Source: a bacterium
GTDB lineage: Bacteria; Zhuqueibacterota; Zhuqueibacteria; Residuimicrobiales; Residuimicrobiaceae
Direction: 5' to 3'
DNA: 21,073 nucleotides
NCBI GenBank assembly: GCA_012523655.1
Contig: JAAYTV010000232.1
Span: forward strand, 1-21,073
Notes under the pieces: generated by a model
Seen by the model: only the letters and a program-made list of their open reading frames with translations
Told to the model about the DNA's origin: nothing
Database searches by the model: none
Shown: positions 1-7,571 of the stretch, in pieces
Layout of the letters: each line of letters begins with the position of its first letter
Position numbering within the stretch: position 1 is the stretch's first letter
Made by a program: the position numbers and the translations under genes

Positions 1-72
1 GATTGTTTTGCTCCAACAAAGAGGTGACACCGTGGCATGTCCAATGCGTGTGCCCGCAATGATAGAACCCTC

Positions 73-2364
73 TTACTTGCCGGTTATCTCCAGCACACAG
101 GCCTCCCTGGGTTGCAGGCTATGATCCAACCGGATCTGTCCATCCGCGTACCGTCCCAACAACCGTCTAGCTCGTGAATTTATCAGGTACACTTTGCCCT
201 TGGCCGGCAGCGCATAACGGTCGGCCTGAAGAACGCAGTGCCAGCGAGAGGGCGCATCGCCGATGTTGGTCAGCGCAATGCCGAGACCCTGATCCATTGC
301 CTGCCAGGCGGCGGCGTAGACGAGTGGATACTTACCGATGAACCGGGTGACGGTCTCGCCTTTTTTCCCTGCATAGATGGACAACCGCGACAAAGCCAGT
401 TCCTCCTCCGGGACTGCAACCTCCGGCAATTTGACCAACTTGCCGTGCAGCAGGTATTTCAACGCTCGACTTCTTGTCCTCGCCAGTATGAATAGATATT
501 CAATCTCTTGCTTTCTTTCCAGGGCGAGAAAAGGTTGATAATTGGCAATGGTGGGCTGCAGACCCCAGACAAACGATCGGGCCTGCTCCATGAGAAATTG
601 CTTGTTGAAATCTTTGTCCAGCATTTGCAGCGGTTCTTTAGGCGCATACTGCTTCGGCCACAGCTCATCGTAGGGCGGCGCCAGCAAAGAGGAATAGTTG
701 CCGTAGGTGATCGCATATTGATGGTACACGGCCTGAAAAAACGGAATCGTCTCCCAACCGCCCGGGCCGGCATAGCTTTCCTTGCTGACCGCCAAAGTTA
801 AAAAGGCGTCGAGATAGGGCAACCACGCTTCTCCACTCCCTTCGCCGGCGAGCATCACCGGCCGGTCCGCAGGCGCTTTAGCGCGGATCTGTGCGGCCAG
901 TTTGCTGAAATTTTCCACCCAATAAGTGCCGCCCCCGCGCGGATGGCCGTGCGTCGGATCGTAGCACTTTAGGCTCAAGCAGGCCATATCCATATAGACG
1001 CCATCCACCTGATAGCGGTTAAACACGCTGTCGCAGAGCGATGCATATTTGTTGCGCCAAAAAGGCGTTGCCATGCACATATAGGCCAGCGGCTGGTTCG
1101 TAAAGATATTGAAAATGTGGGAAATGGTCTCGCCCTGCTGATTTTTCGCAGAATAAAGTGCGGCGTTCTCGCGCAGCCAGCTTTGTGTGCCCATGCCCCA
1201 CAAGACCTGATTCATGTAAACGATGGCATGCAGGCCCTGACGATGCGCTCGGGCCAGAGCGGTGTTGAAAGACGCGGCGCCCTCCCGCGGCGGGATATAT
1301 TCCGGGAATCCGTCGTCGTATGAACAGTTGTGCCACCAGTGCCAGAACACGCTTACCGGCTTTCCCAGCCTTTGCTGCAGATCCGCAGCAGGGATGAGCA
1401 CATTGTCCGACCGACTGCGGTTCCACATCCACAACGCCGTTTCTTCCAGCCAATTCGGAGTGCGTCCGGCTGCAAACCGGCTGTCCCTGCACCAGCGCTG
1501 TTTGCCGCCCCATTCCCGATACCACTCGGCGGCGGTCAGCCAGTCGCCCTGAAACACGCCGATCTGGGCTGCATATGCCGGGGCATAGTCTGTCAACGTC
1601 GAATCACAGGCGGGAAAGTGGTGCAGTCCATACACCAAGGTCTGCAGCGTATCGAGCTGGATGGAAAAGTTTTTAAGAAAAGCCGAGGTGTCGTTGCAGG
1701 CGACGTAGAGGCCGCAGCTTTGTGGATGATACAGGGCCAGGCATTGCAGGGAGAAAATGCCGGGATAGGTCCACTCGAACTTTTTCACCTCGCTTTTGCT
1801 TTTCGCCAGTTCGAGCCGGGGATTTTTCATCAACTGTCCCATCCATTGCGGCACGGCCAATCTTTCCTCTCCGCTTTCCTTCAACCGGGCGATGTAAGGA
1901 AAAACCACCTGCTCGATCCGTTTGTTCTCGATGCCGTGCAGAGAAATATGCCATGAAGACAAAGGCCTTTTTTCCTCCAGACGTACTGTAGCACGCACTC
2001 GAAGGGCGCCGTTTTCTGATCCGGAAAAATCCCGCCACTCCATCAGCAGAGTTCGAGGATCGGGCCTGGTAAACGTGAAGGTTTGGGCGGAACGGATATC
2101 CAGCGATGCGCGACCTGGCGCTGATGTCCATTCAACAAGCCAGGGCGAGGCAGCAGATAACCGGTCGTCCAGCCACTCGTGGCCGCTGTTGCGATCGTAC
2201 AGCGTGCACAGAACGCCGGTTCGGCTGTCAAAGCCCAGCGAAAACGCATCGTTTGCAATGGTCACCACGGAGGCGGCAGCGCCGGTCCGGGCCGGCGCTG
2301 CGTTGCAGACGGCGCTGATGATCAACAGCATGCCGAACAGCGCATAAATTGCGTTTCTTTTCAC
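73..2364 (-). CDS. Secreted DUF6259-like glycosidase-type protein
   Basis: Encodes 763 residues from a GTG start at 2364-2362. I chose this start because AAGGAG (2371-2376) lies six bases upstream; a TTG eight codons earlier also keeps the frame open but would sit inside the ribosome site. The N-terminus is a clear signal peptide (KR, then a hydrophobic run ending near NAAPA), so the product is exported. A beta-rich N-terminal half (about residues 30-280) is followed by a TIM-barrel-like half with VDGVYMDM (453-460) and AGEGSGE (506-512), where acidic catalytic residues would be expected. The overall pattern resembles DUF6259 proteins, glycosidase-like and poorly characterised. Substrate unknown. 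It is divergent from the OmpA gene with its own promoter. Family assignment is from memory of the motif pattern and is moderately sure; the catalytic residues are inferred. Confidence 0.72.
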   Translation of the reverse strand: MKRNAIYALFGMLLIISAVCNAAPARTGAAASVVTIANDAFSLGFDSRTGVLCTLYDRNSGHEWLDDRLSAASPWLVEWTSAPGRASLDIRSAQTFTFTRPDPRTLLMEWRDFSGSENGALRVRATVRLEEKRPLSSWHISLHGIENKRIEQVVFPYIARLKESGEERLAVPQWMGQLMKNPRLELAKSKSEVKKFEWTYPGIFSLQCLALYHPQSCGLYVACNDTSAFLKNFSIQLDTLQTLVYGLHHFPACDSTLTDYAPAYAAQIGVFQGDWLTAAEWYREWGGKQRWCRDSRFAAGRTPNWLEETALWMWNRSRSDNVLIPAADLQQRLGKPVSVFWHWWHNCSYDDGFPEYIPPREGAASFNTALARAHRQGLHAIVYMNQVLWGMGTQSWLRENAALYSAKNQQGETISHIFNIFTNQPLAYMCMATPFWRNKYASLCDSVFNRYQVDGVYMDMACLSLKCYDPTHGHPRGGGTYWVENFSKLAAQIRAKAPADRPVMLAGEGSGEAWLPYLDAFLTLAVSKESYAGPGGWETIPFFQAVYHQYAITYGNYSSLLAPPYDELWPKQYAPKEPLQMLDKDFNKQFLMEQARSFVWGLQPTIANYQPFLALERKQEIEYLFILARTRSRALKYLLHGKLVKLPEVAVPEEELALSRLSIYAGKKGETVTRFIGKYPLVYAAAWQAMDQGLGIALTNIGDAPSRWHCVLQADRYALPAKGKVYLINSRARRLLGRYADGQIRLDHSLQPREACVLEITGK

Positions 2365-2388
2365 AAACCACTCCTTTCTTTGCAGCAA

Positions 2389-2417
2389 AGTATAACCAAC
2401 AGGGCTGCCAAATGCAA
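2389..2417 (-). promoter_or_regulatory. Sigma70-like promoter of the DUF6259-like gene
   Basis: Read on the minus strand, TTGCAT (2417-2412) and TATACT (2394-2389) are separated by exactly 17 bases. Transcription would start near 2382, giving a leader of under 20 bases that contains the AAGGAG ribosome site. The rest of the 205-base divergent region to 2569 holds no equally good promoter for the OmpA gene; several AT-rich stretches around 2495-2512 are possible but weak. Confidence 0.6.
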
Positions 2418-2569
2418 GTGAAAAACCGCTCAGCGCCCTGCCCCCTTCTGCTGTATGCTCATTGGATCAGGAATGGACTTTACGCATTTTCTCCGCTTTA
2501 TAGGTATATAGACACAGTATTCGCGTTCGGCGCTTCGGCAACTTGTCACACTCTATCATGGGGTGAACT

Positions 2570-4183
2570 ATGGGCAAATTACGTTTGCTGATGCTCCTGC
2601 TGCTTCTCATCTTCTCTGTTTCTCAGGCACAGGTCTGGGAGAACGGCAAAGGCATCATGCTCTACACCAGCGGAGTCAAATTTCTTGGCGATGCAGAGGA
2701 TCGCGCGGCGGTCGGCAACATCTCGGGCATCGGCTTGAAATATGCGCCGGGCAGTCTGGTACTGCTCGATCTGCAGGCCGGATACGGCAGTTTCAAACCC
2801 AGCCTGCCGGGATCGCACTTTGAAAAAAACGCCTACAGCCCGTATCGAACTTTTCTCTTTCCCTTTACCCTGGGGGCCAGAGTCGCCGCCAACAAAGCCA
2901 ACCCCATCAAACCTTATCTGACTCTGGGAGCCGGCATTCTTTATTGGGACCTTCGTTATCAGTCTGGAGAAAAACGGTCCTTTTGGCAGGATCACCAATG
3001 GCGCTGGGGCGAAAGGATCAGCGGCTGGCGCAAGAACGGCCTGCTCTACCAGGGACTGGGGCTTGAACTCTTTTTCACCCCGGCCATCTCGCTGGATCTG
3101 CAGGCGCGTTTCAGCAGTCTCATCCATCTGCGTCGGGACAACACCGGCGAAGACGACATCAATTCCCAGGTCCTGCAAATCATGGCAGGCTTGACCTGGT
3201 ACTGGGGCTATCAACGCGACCGCGACCATGACGGCATTCTTGACAAGTACGATCTCGAGCCGCTCAAACCGGAAGATTTTGACGGATTTCAAGACCAAGA
3301 CGGCGCCCCGGATCTTGACAACGACCAGGACGGTATACCCGATGCCTGCGACCTCATGCCCATGGAGGCAGAAGATAAAGATAATTTCGAAGATCATGAC
3401 GGCGCACCGGATTATGACAATGACCGGGATGGCATACCGGACGACAAAGATCTGTGCCCCGCTGCGCCGGAAGACCTGGACGGTTACGAAGATCAGGACG
3501 GCTGCCCGGATCTAGATAACGACCGCGACGGAATCCCCGATGCGGACGATCAATGTCCGAACCAAAAAGAGGACATGGATGGGTTTGAGGACAAAGACGG
3601 ATGTCCAGACCCGGACAACGACGGCGATGGCATACCGGATACGATAGATAAATGCCCCAACCAGGCCGAAACGGTGAACGGGTATCTGGACGGCGACGGA
3701 TGTCCTGAAATGACTGACACGGATGGCGATGGAATTCCCGATGACCGCGATCGCTGCCCGGATCAGGCGGAAAATAAAAACGGCTTTCAGGATGAAGACG
3801 GCTGTCCGGACGAGATGCAGGTTAAGCAACCCGAGCTGAGCGGTTCAGCCATTATTCTGACCGGAGTAACTTTTGCGACAGGAAAAGCGACATTGACCGA
3901 GGAATCGCTGCCGGTGCTGGATGAGACCGCCAACAGCCTGATCCTCGACCGGTCAGCTATTGTTGAGATCCGCGGCTATACCGACAATGTGGGCAAAGCG
4001 GAGGACAACCAACTGCTCTCCGAACGGCGTGCGGAAACGGTTCGCCGTTACCTGATCAGCAAAGGCATCTCCGCAGACCGTATCACGGCCATCGGCTTCG
4101 GCGAACGCTACCCCATCGCAGACAACAGCACACCGGAGGGCAGGGCGAAAAATAGGCGGATCGAATTCGTCCGCATCAAATAA
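2570..4183 (+). CDS. OmpA-family outer-membrane protein with TSP3 repeats
   Basis: 537 residues. Residues 1-20 form a signal peptide (hydrophobic LLMLLLLLIFSVSQA, cut after Ala20). Residues 21-215 look like a short outer-membrane beta-barrel with alternating aromatic and hydrophobic strands. Residues 217-422 carry six D-x-D-x-D-G-I-x-D cores of thrombospondin type-3 repeats, expected to bind calcium. Residues 428-537 are an OmpA C-terminal domain with the motifs GYTDNVG, LSERRAETVRRYL and GFGERYPIADN, ending in NRRIEFVRIK; this domain anchors the envelope by binding peptidoglycan. Length and order match OmpA/TSP3 proteins of FCB-type bacteria. GGGGTGA just before the ATG is a plausible ribosome site. 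An intrinsic terminator follows the stop, so the gene is probably transcribed alone. Confidence 0.93.
   Translation: MGKLRLLMLLLLLIFSVSQAQVWENGKGIMLYTSGVKFLGDAEDRAAVGNISGIGLKYAPGSLVLLDLQAGYGSFKPSLPGSHFEKNAYSPYRTFLFPFTLGARVAANKANPIKPYLTLGAGILYWDLRYQSGEKRSFWQDHQWRWGERISGWRKNGLLYQGLGLELFFTPAISLDLQARFSSLIHLRRDNTGEDDINSQVLQIMAGLTWYWGYQRDRDHDGILDKYDLEPLKPEDFDGFQDQDGAPDLDNDQDGIPDACDLMPMEAEDKDNFEDHDGAPDYDNDRDGIPDDKDLCPAAPEDLDGYEDQDGCPDLDNDRDGIPDADDQCPNQKEDMDGFEDKDGCPDPDNDGDGIPDTIDKCPNQAETVNGYLDGDGCPEMTDTDGDGIPDDRDRCPDQAENKNGFQDEDGCPDEMQVKQPELSGSAIILTGVTFATGKATLTEESLPVLDETANSLILDRSAIVEIRGYTDNVGKAEDNQLLSERRAETVRRYLISKGISADRITAIGFGERYPIADNSTPEGRAKNRRIEFVRIK
3218..3835 (+). repeat. Tandem TSP3-coding repeat (about six units)
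   Basis: About six imperfect units of roughly 100 bases encode the calcium-binding repeats of the OmpA-family protein. Each unit has a DNDxDGIPD core, a Cys-Pro in the later units (first seen in the third), and a closing DGxxDxDGCPD segment. The first two units have Asp-Leu plus Met/Glu-Pro where the later ones have Asp-x-Cys-Pro, and Ala-Pro-Asp where the later ones have Cys-Pro-Asp, so they lack the cysteine pair. Confidence 0.85.
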
Positions 4184-4200
4184 ACGATGAAAAAAATATC

Positions 4201-4235
4201 AAGCCTGTTTCTTTCCAGAGGAACAGGCTTTTTTT
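4201..4235 (+). terminator. Intrinsic terminator after the OmpA-family gene
   Basis: AAGCCTGTT (4201-4209) pairs with AACAGGCTT (4222-4230) around a short loop, and the stem runs straight into seven T residues (4229-4235). It lies 17 bases after the stop codon. Confidence 0.9.
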
Positions 4236-4293
4236 CTACCATGATGTTGTTTTCCAGCATCTGTCTGCAGATTCCGCGCGCTGAAAGATCCAG

Positions 4294-4334
4294 CGACGAA
4301 CCGAACCTGTAAAAAGAACAAGAACGGTTCGTCG
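4294..4334. repeat. Perfect 10-bp inverted repeat in intergenic region
   Basis: CGACGAACCG (4294-4303) and CGGTTCGTCG (4325-4334) are exact reverse complements separated by 21 A-rich bases. There is no T-tract after the second arm, so it is not a standard terminator. It could be an operator-like palindrome or an RNA hairpin. The remaining intergenic sequence, 4236-4523, holds no gene I can support; a 122-codon minus-strand frame there runs into the OmpA gene and has no protein character. Confidence 0.55.
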
Positions 4335-4523
4335 ATAGATTCCTCGCCTTTGCAGCAGCCTTCACATGGCTAGAACACGGCCTTGTGGGCTCGCAAGGAC
4401 AAAATTTGTTGATTGCCCCATTAAGAAATACTCCGAAACGCGTGACAGCTAAAAGCCGATGGTCATTTGTGGCCAAACCCTTGTGATCAATAGACCAGTC
4501 CGGCCGGCCGGCTCGACAATCAT

Positions 4524-4552
4524 TTGCTTTAAACAGGATTAATGGTTATATT
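4524..4552 (+). promoter_or_regulatory. Sigma70-like promoter of the DUF4153 gene
   Basis: TTGCTT (4524-4529) and TATATT (4547-4552) are 17 bases apart. Transcription would start near 4559, giving a leader of about 56 bases before the chosen start codon. Its pattern matches the promoter found upstream of the DUF6259-like gene. Confidence 0.6.
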
Positions 4553-4614
4553 CCTGTACAATAATGACAGAGCTATTGGCAATTTTCATCAATCAGGCGA
4601 CTGAGGAGCCATTT

Positions 4615-6426
4615 ATGAAACTGCCTTCCATGCAGGAGATAGGGCGAGAGTTTTTCCGCCTGTGCTCTCGTTTTCCATTGGTTGTAATCAATGCTCTGGT
4701 GGGAACCGCAGCAGCCCTGGTATTGATCGACCATCAGGGCCCCAGCCAACCAACCGTTTTCGTCAACATCCTGCTGGCAGCGGGCCTCGGCTTCCCGCTG
4801 CTGCTGGGTTTAGCGCTGATCGCTGAAAAGAGAAAATGGTCGAAACCCGCTTCTTTGGCGGTTCAGGCAGCGGGCATCATACTGCTCATCCTCTACGGCT
4901 GCTCGGTCCCTTCTTTTCTTGAAAACGCTCCTGCTGAGCATCTTGTACGTTTCTTCCTCCTGCTGTTCGGGCTGGCTCTGTTTGTCAGCGTGGCGCCTTT
5001 TGCCCGTTCCCAGGAACAAAACGGCTTTTGGCATTACAACAAAACGCTGGTCTACCGCTTCGTCACAGCCGCGTTCTATGCCGGAGTGTTGCAGGCCGGG
5101 CTGTCCCTGGCGCTGGTCGCTCTGGACCAGCTGTTCGGCATCGACATTACCGACAAACGATACGGCGAGCTGTGGGCCCTGCTGGTGGGAGTGTTCGGCG
5201 CCTCTTTTTTTCTCGCCGGCATCCCTGAGAATTTATCCGAATGCGAAAAAGAAAGAGACTATCCCAAAAGCCTCAAGATATTCGCCCAGTACATACTCTC
5301 CACAGTGGTGCTGGTGTATCTGGTCATCCTCTATGCCTATATGGCTAAAATCCTTCTCGCCTGGAGCTGGCCGCAGGGATGGGTCAGCAAACTGATCCTG
5401 GGCTTTTCCGCCGTCGGCCTGGTGGCTTTGCTGCTGCTTTACCCCATCCGCGAACAAAAAGAGACTCCCTGGAGCCGGATCCTCTGGCGATGGTTTTTCA
5501 TTGTGCTGATCCCGCTGATCATCATGCTGCCTTTGGCCGTTTGGCGAAGAATCTCCGAATACGGCCTTACCGAGGGCCGCTACCTCGCTCTGGCGTTGGC
5601 GGTCTTTCTCATTATTCTGACACTCTATTATAACCTGAGCAAACGCAAAGATGTCAGGGTCATTCCAGGGCTGTTGTGCATCATGGCCCTGTTCGTGTGC
5701 TTTGGCCCGTGGAGCGTTTTCACGGTTTCAGCCGACAGCCAAAAGACAAGGCTTCAGCAGTTGTTGCTGAAAAACAACCTTTTGGTCAATCATGCAGTTC
5801 AAAAAACTGCGACAGATGTTCCCGCAGAGGACGCCGTGCAGATCAGTTCGATCCTCTCCTATCTGTACGAGATGCATGGATATGAAACCATTCAGCCCTG
5901 GTTTGCCGAAGAGTTGAGCAAAGAATCAAAAGGCCGTTTGGAGCGGCTGAAGCCGGCAGAGGTGGCGGAAAAGATGGGGATAAAATATTCGCGCGGTGCA
6001 AGCGTAGAATGGGGTGATGTGCGGTTACTGGGCGGCGACAACCAGGACCGACTTGTCGTAAAGGGGTACGATTTTTTACTGAGGGGGCAGTTCATCGGAC
6101 AGGAGAGCAAAGAGCTGGTGCTCCTCGAAAACAGATTATCGTGCACGGTTGAAGCGGGGCTGAATGCCGCAGTCTTTACGTGGAAGGATAACGACGCTTC
6201 CACGGATACCATGCGGCTCGATTTAAAGGGGCTGGTACAGCGGCTGCACGAGGAATACAGCAGAATCGATCCGGATCGGATTCCTTTAGAAAAAATGTCT
6301 GTATCTGCGGCGAAAGGAGCTCTGCGGGTTAAAATATATCTTTCGCACATCCGCTACCAATTCAAGGAAAACCAGATCATGCCGATGAATGGCAGGATGG
6401 ATATTTTATATTCTATAGGAGAATAA
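4615..6426 (+). CDS. DUF4153-family integral membrane protein
   Basis: 603 residues from the ATG at 4615, chosen because TGAGGAG (4602-4608) lies six bases upstream. An in-frame ATG at 4564 would add 17 residues but falls almost on the predicted transcription start. The first two-thirds is about ten hydrophobic membrane segments with short charged loops, for example the stretches coded at 4680-4800, 4920-5000, 5280-5360 and 5490-5630. The last 200 residues are soluble and mixed alpha/beta. This layout and motifs such as FWHYNKTLVYRFVTA and LDQLFGIDI match DUF4153 proteins, whose function is not known. The gene is alone on its strand between a promoter and a 155-base gap before the kinase gene. 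Confidence 0.82.
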   Translation: MKLPSMQEIGREFFRLCSRFPLVVINALVGTAAALVLIDHQGPSQPTVFVNILLAAGLGFPLLLGLALIAEKRKWSKPASLAVQAAGIILLILYGCSVPSFLENAPAEHLVRFFLLLFGLALFVSVAPFARSQEQNGFWHYNKTLVYRFVTAAFYAGVLQAGLSLALVALDQLFGIDITDKRYGELWALLVGVFGASFFLAGIPENLSECEKERDYPKSLKIFAQYILSTVVLVYLVILYAYMAKILLAWSWPQGWVSKLILGFSAVGLVALLLLYPIREQKETPWSRILWRWFFIVLIPLIIMLPLAVWRRISEYGLTEGRYLALALAVFLIILTLYYNLSKRKDVRVIPGLLCIMALFVCFGPWSVFTVSADSQKTRLQQLLLKNNLLVNHAVQKTATDVPAEDAVQISSILSYLYEMHGYETIQPWFAEELSKESKGRLERLKPAEVAEKMGIKYSRGASVEWGDVRLLGGDNQDRLVVKGYDFLLRGQFIGQESKELVLLENRLSCTVEAGLNAAVFTWKDNDASTDTMRLDLKGLVQRLHEEYSRIDPDRIPLEKMSVSAAKGALRVKIYLSHIRYQFKENQIMPMNGRMDILYSIGE

Positions 6427-6581
6427 TCCGCCTCGGTTGATGGGGAAAATGACCGTTAAGCGATAAGGCCGGCGTTGTTGATAAACCACAAGACGGCAAT
6501 CTCTGGCTGTTCAATCGTAGCTTCACTTTGCCTGGCTCCATTCCCTGTCGGCGATCATGCGCGATGAGTTAAGGAAAAGGA

Positions 6582-7571
6582 ATGTCCGGATCTGTCGGCA
6601 AATACGTACTCGGCGTTGATATCGGCAACAGCAAGACCTCCTACGCACTGGCCGGGAAGGATGGTGTCGTCTATCGCATCCTGCGCGGCAGCGGCGCCAA
6701 TTATCAGGAGATCGGCCGCGATGAGATGGTGACCCGCCTGACCCAATCCATCACGCAAATCCTTCGGCAACAGGCGATCACGCTGGAACAACTCTGTTAC
6801 ATTTATTATGGCGCTGCCGGAGCGGACACGCCGGAGGATTTTACCGTGCTGCGTCAGGCTTTTAGAGAGACAACGCCGAATACTTTCTTTGATTTTGACA
6901 ACGACGGCTGGATCGCCCTGCATAGCGGCACGGCCGGCAAGCCCGGCATGGTGGTGACCTGCGGCACCGGCAATACCAATTTTGCCGTCAACAGCGCAGG
7001 AACCCGCATGCGCATCGGCGGGTTGGAGGAAATGCTCGGCGATCGGTTGGGTGCGCCGGCCATTTGCGGCTATACGCTGGCTGCCGCCAGACGTTCAGAG
7101 GACGGCCGCGATGAACCGACCATATTGACCAGCCTGCTGCCGGCTGCCTTTGGACTGCGCGACAACAGCGAGTTCATCAATCTGGAAAAAAATCCGTCCT
7201 TCGTCGAAAAAGTGATCTCTGTGCTCTTTGAAGCAGCCCAACGGGGGGATGGAAAAAGTTTGCAGATCTGCTGGGAGTTGGCCCAGGAAGTGCTGAAAAT
7301 CGTCAGCCGGTTTTACGAAACCTTGTTCCGGGAAGAAAAACAGTTCACTCTGGTGCTGGAGGGCTCTTTTTTCAAAGCCAGGTATCAGCCGCTGATGACC
7401 ATGCTGGAGCTGGCGCTGCATCAGCGCTACTCCATGGAGCTGGTAATTCCGGATCACGAACCGGTCGTCGGCGCCGTGTTCCTGGCCCTTCGCGGCTGCG
7501 GAACAGACCTCACGCACCAGGTGGTGGACCGGGTGATCCGCACCTGTCACCAGGCGGAGCAGAGTCTATGA
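6582..7571 (+). CDS. BadF/BadG/BcrA-type sugar kinase (GlcNAc-kinase-like)
   Basis: 329 residues, ASKHA-fold ATPase. The phosphate-1 loop GVDIGNSKTS is at residues 11-20 and the phosphate-2 motif TCGTGNTN at 126-133, following YYGAAGADT (75-83). GGLEEMLGD (146-154) replaces the GGWGxxLGDEGS typical of N-acetylglucosamine kinases, so the sugar specificity may differ. Length fits the BadF/BadG/BcrA family, whose single-chain members include cytoplasmic sugar kinases. AAGGA repeats lie just before the ATG. Its stop overlaps the start of the GH4 gene by four bases (ATGA), so the two are translationally coupled and probably serve one pathway: ATP-dependent phosphorylation of a sugar or glycoside, then GH4 cleavage. 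No convincing promoter is visible in the 155 bases upstream. Confidence 0.82.
   Translation: MSGSVGKYVLGVDIGNSKTSYALAGKDGVVYRILRGSGANYQEIGRDEMVTRLTQSITQILRQQAITLEQLCYIYYGAAGADTPEDFTVLRQAFRETTPNTFFDFDNDGWIALHSGTAGKPGMVVTCGTGNTNFAVNSAGTRMRIGGLEEMLGDRLGAPAICGYTLAAARRSEDGRDEPTILTSLLPAAFGLRDNSEFINLEKNPSFVEKVISVLFEAAQRGDGKSLQICWELAQEVLKIVSRFYETLFREEKQFTLVLEGSFFKARYQPLMTMLELALHQRYSMELVIPDHEPVVGAVFLALRGCGTDLTHQVVDRVIRTCHQAEQSL

Noticed and set aside
2579..3397. 272-codon minus-strand frame inside the OmpA gene
   Set aside because: Mirror of the Asp-rich repeat coding sequence, giving Val/Ile-rich nonsense; the OmpA frame is certain.
3218..3835. CRISPR-like regular repeats
   Set aside because: The periodicity is explained by in-frame TSP3 protein repeats; units are imperfect and have no unique spacers.
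4108..4476. 122-codon minus-strand frame after the OmpA gene
   Set aside because: It crosses the terminator and the OmpA C-terminus and has no protein-like features.
4564..4614. Longer start for the DUF4153 protein
   Set aside because: The ATG at 4564 lies at the predicted transcription start and has no ribosome site, while 4615 has TGAGGAG at good spacing.
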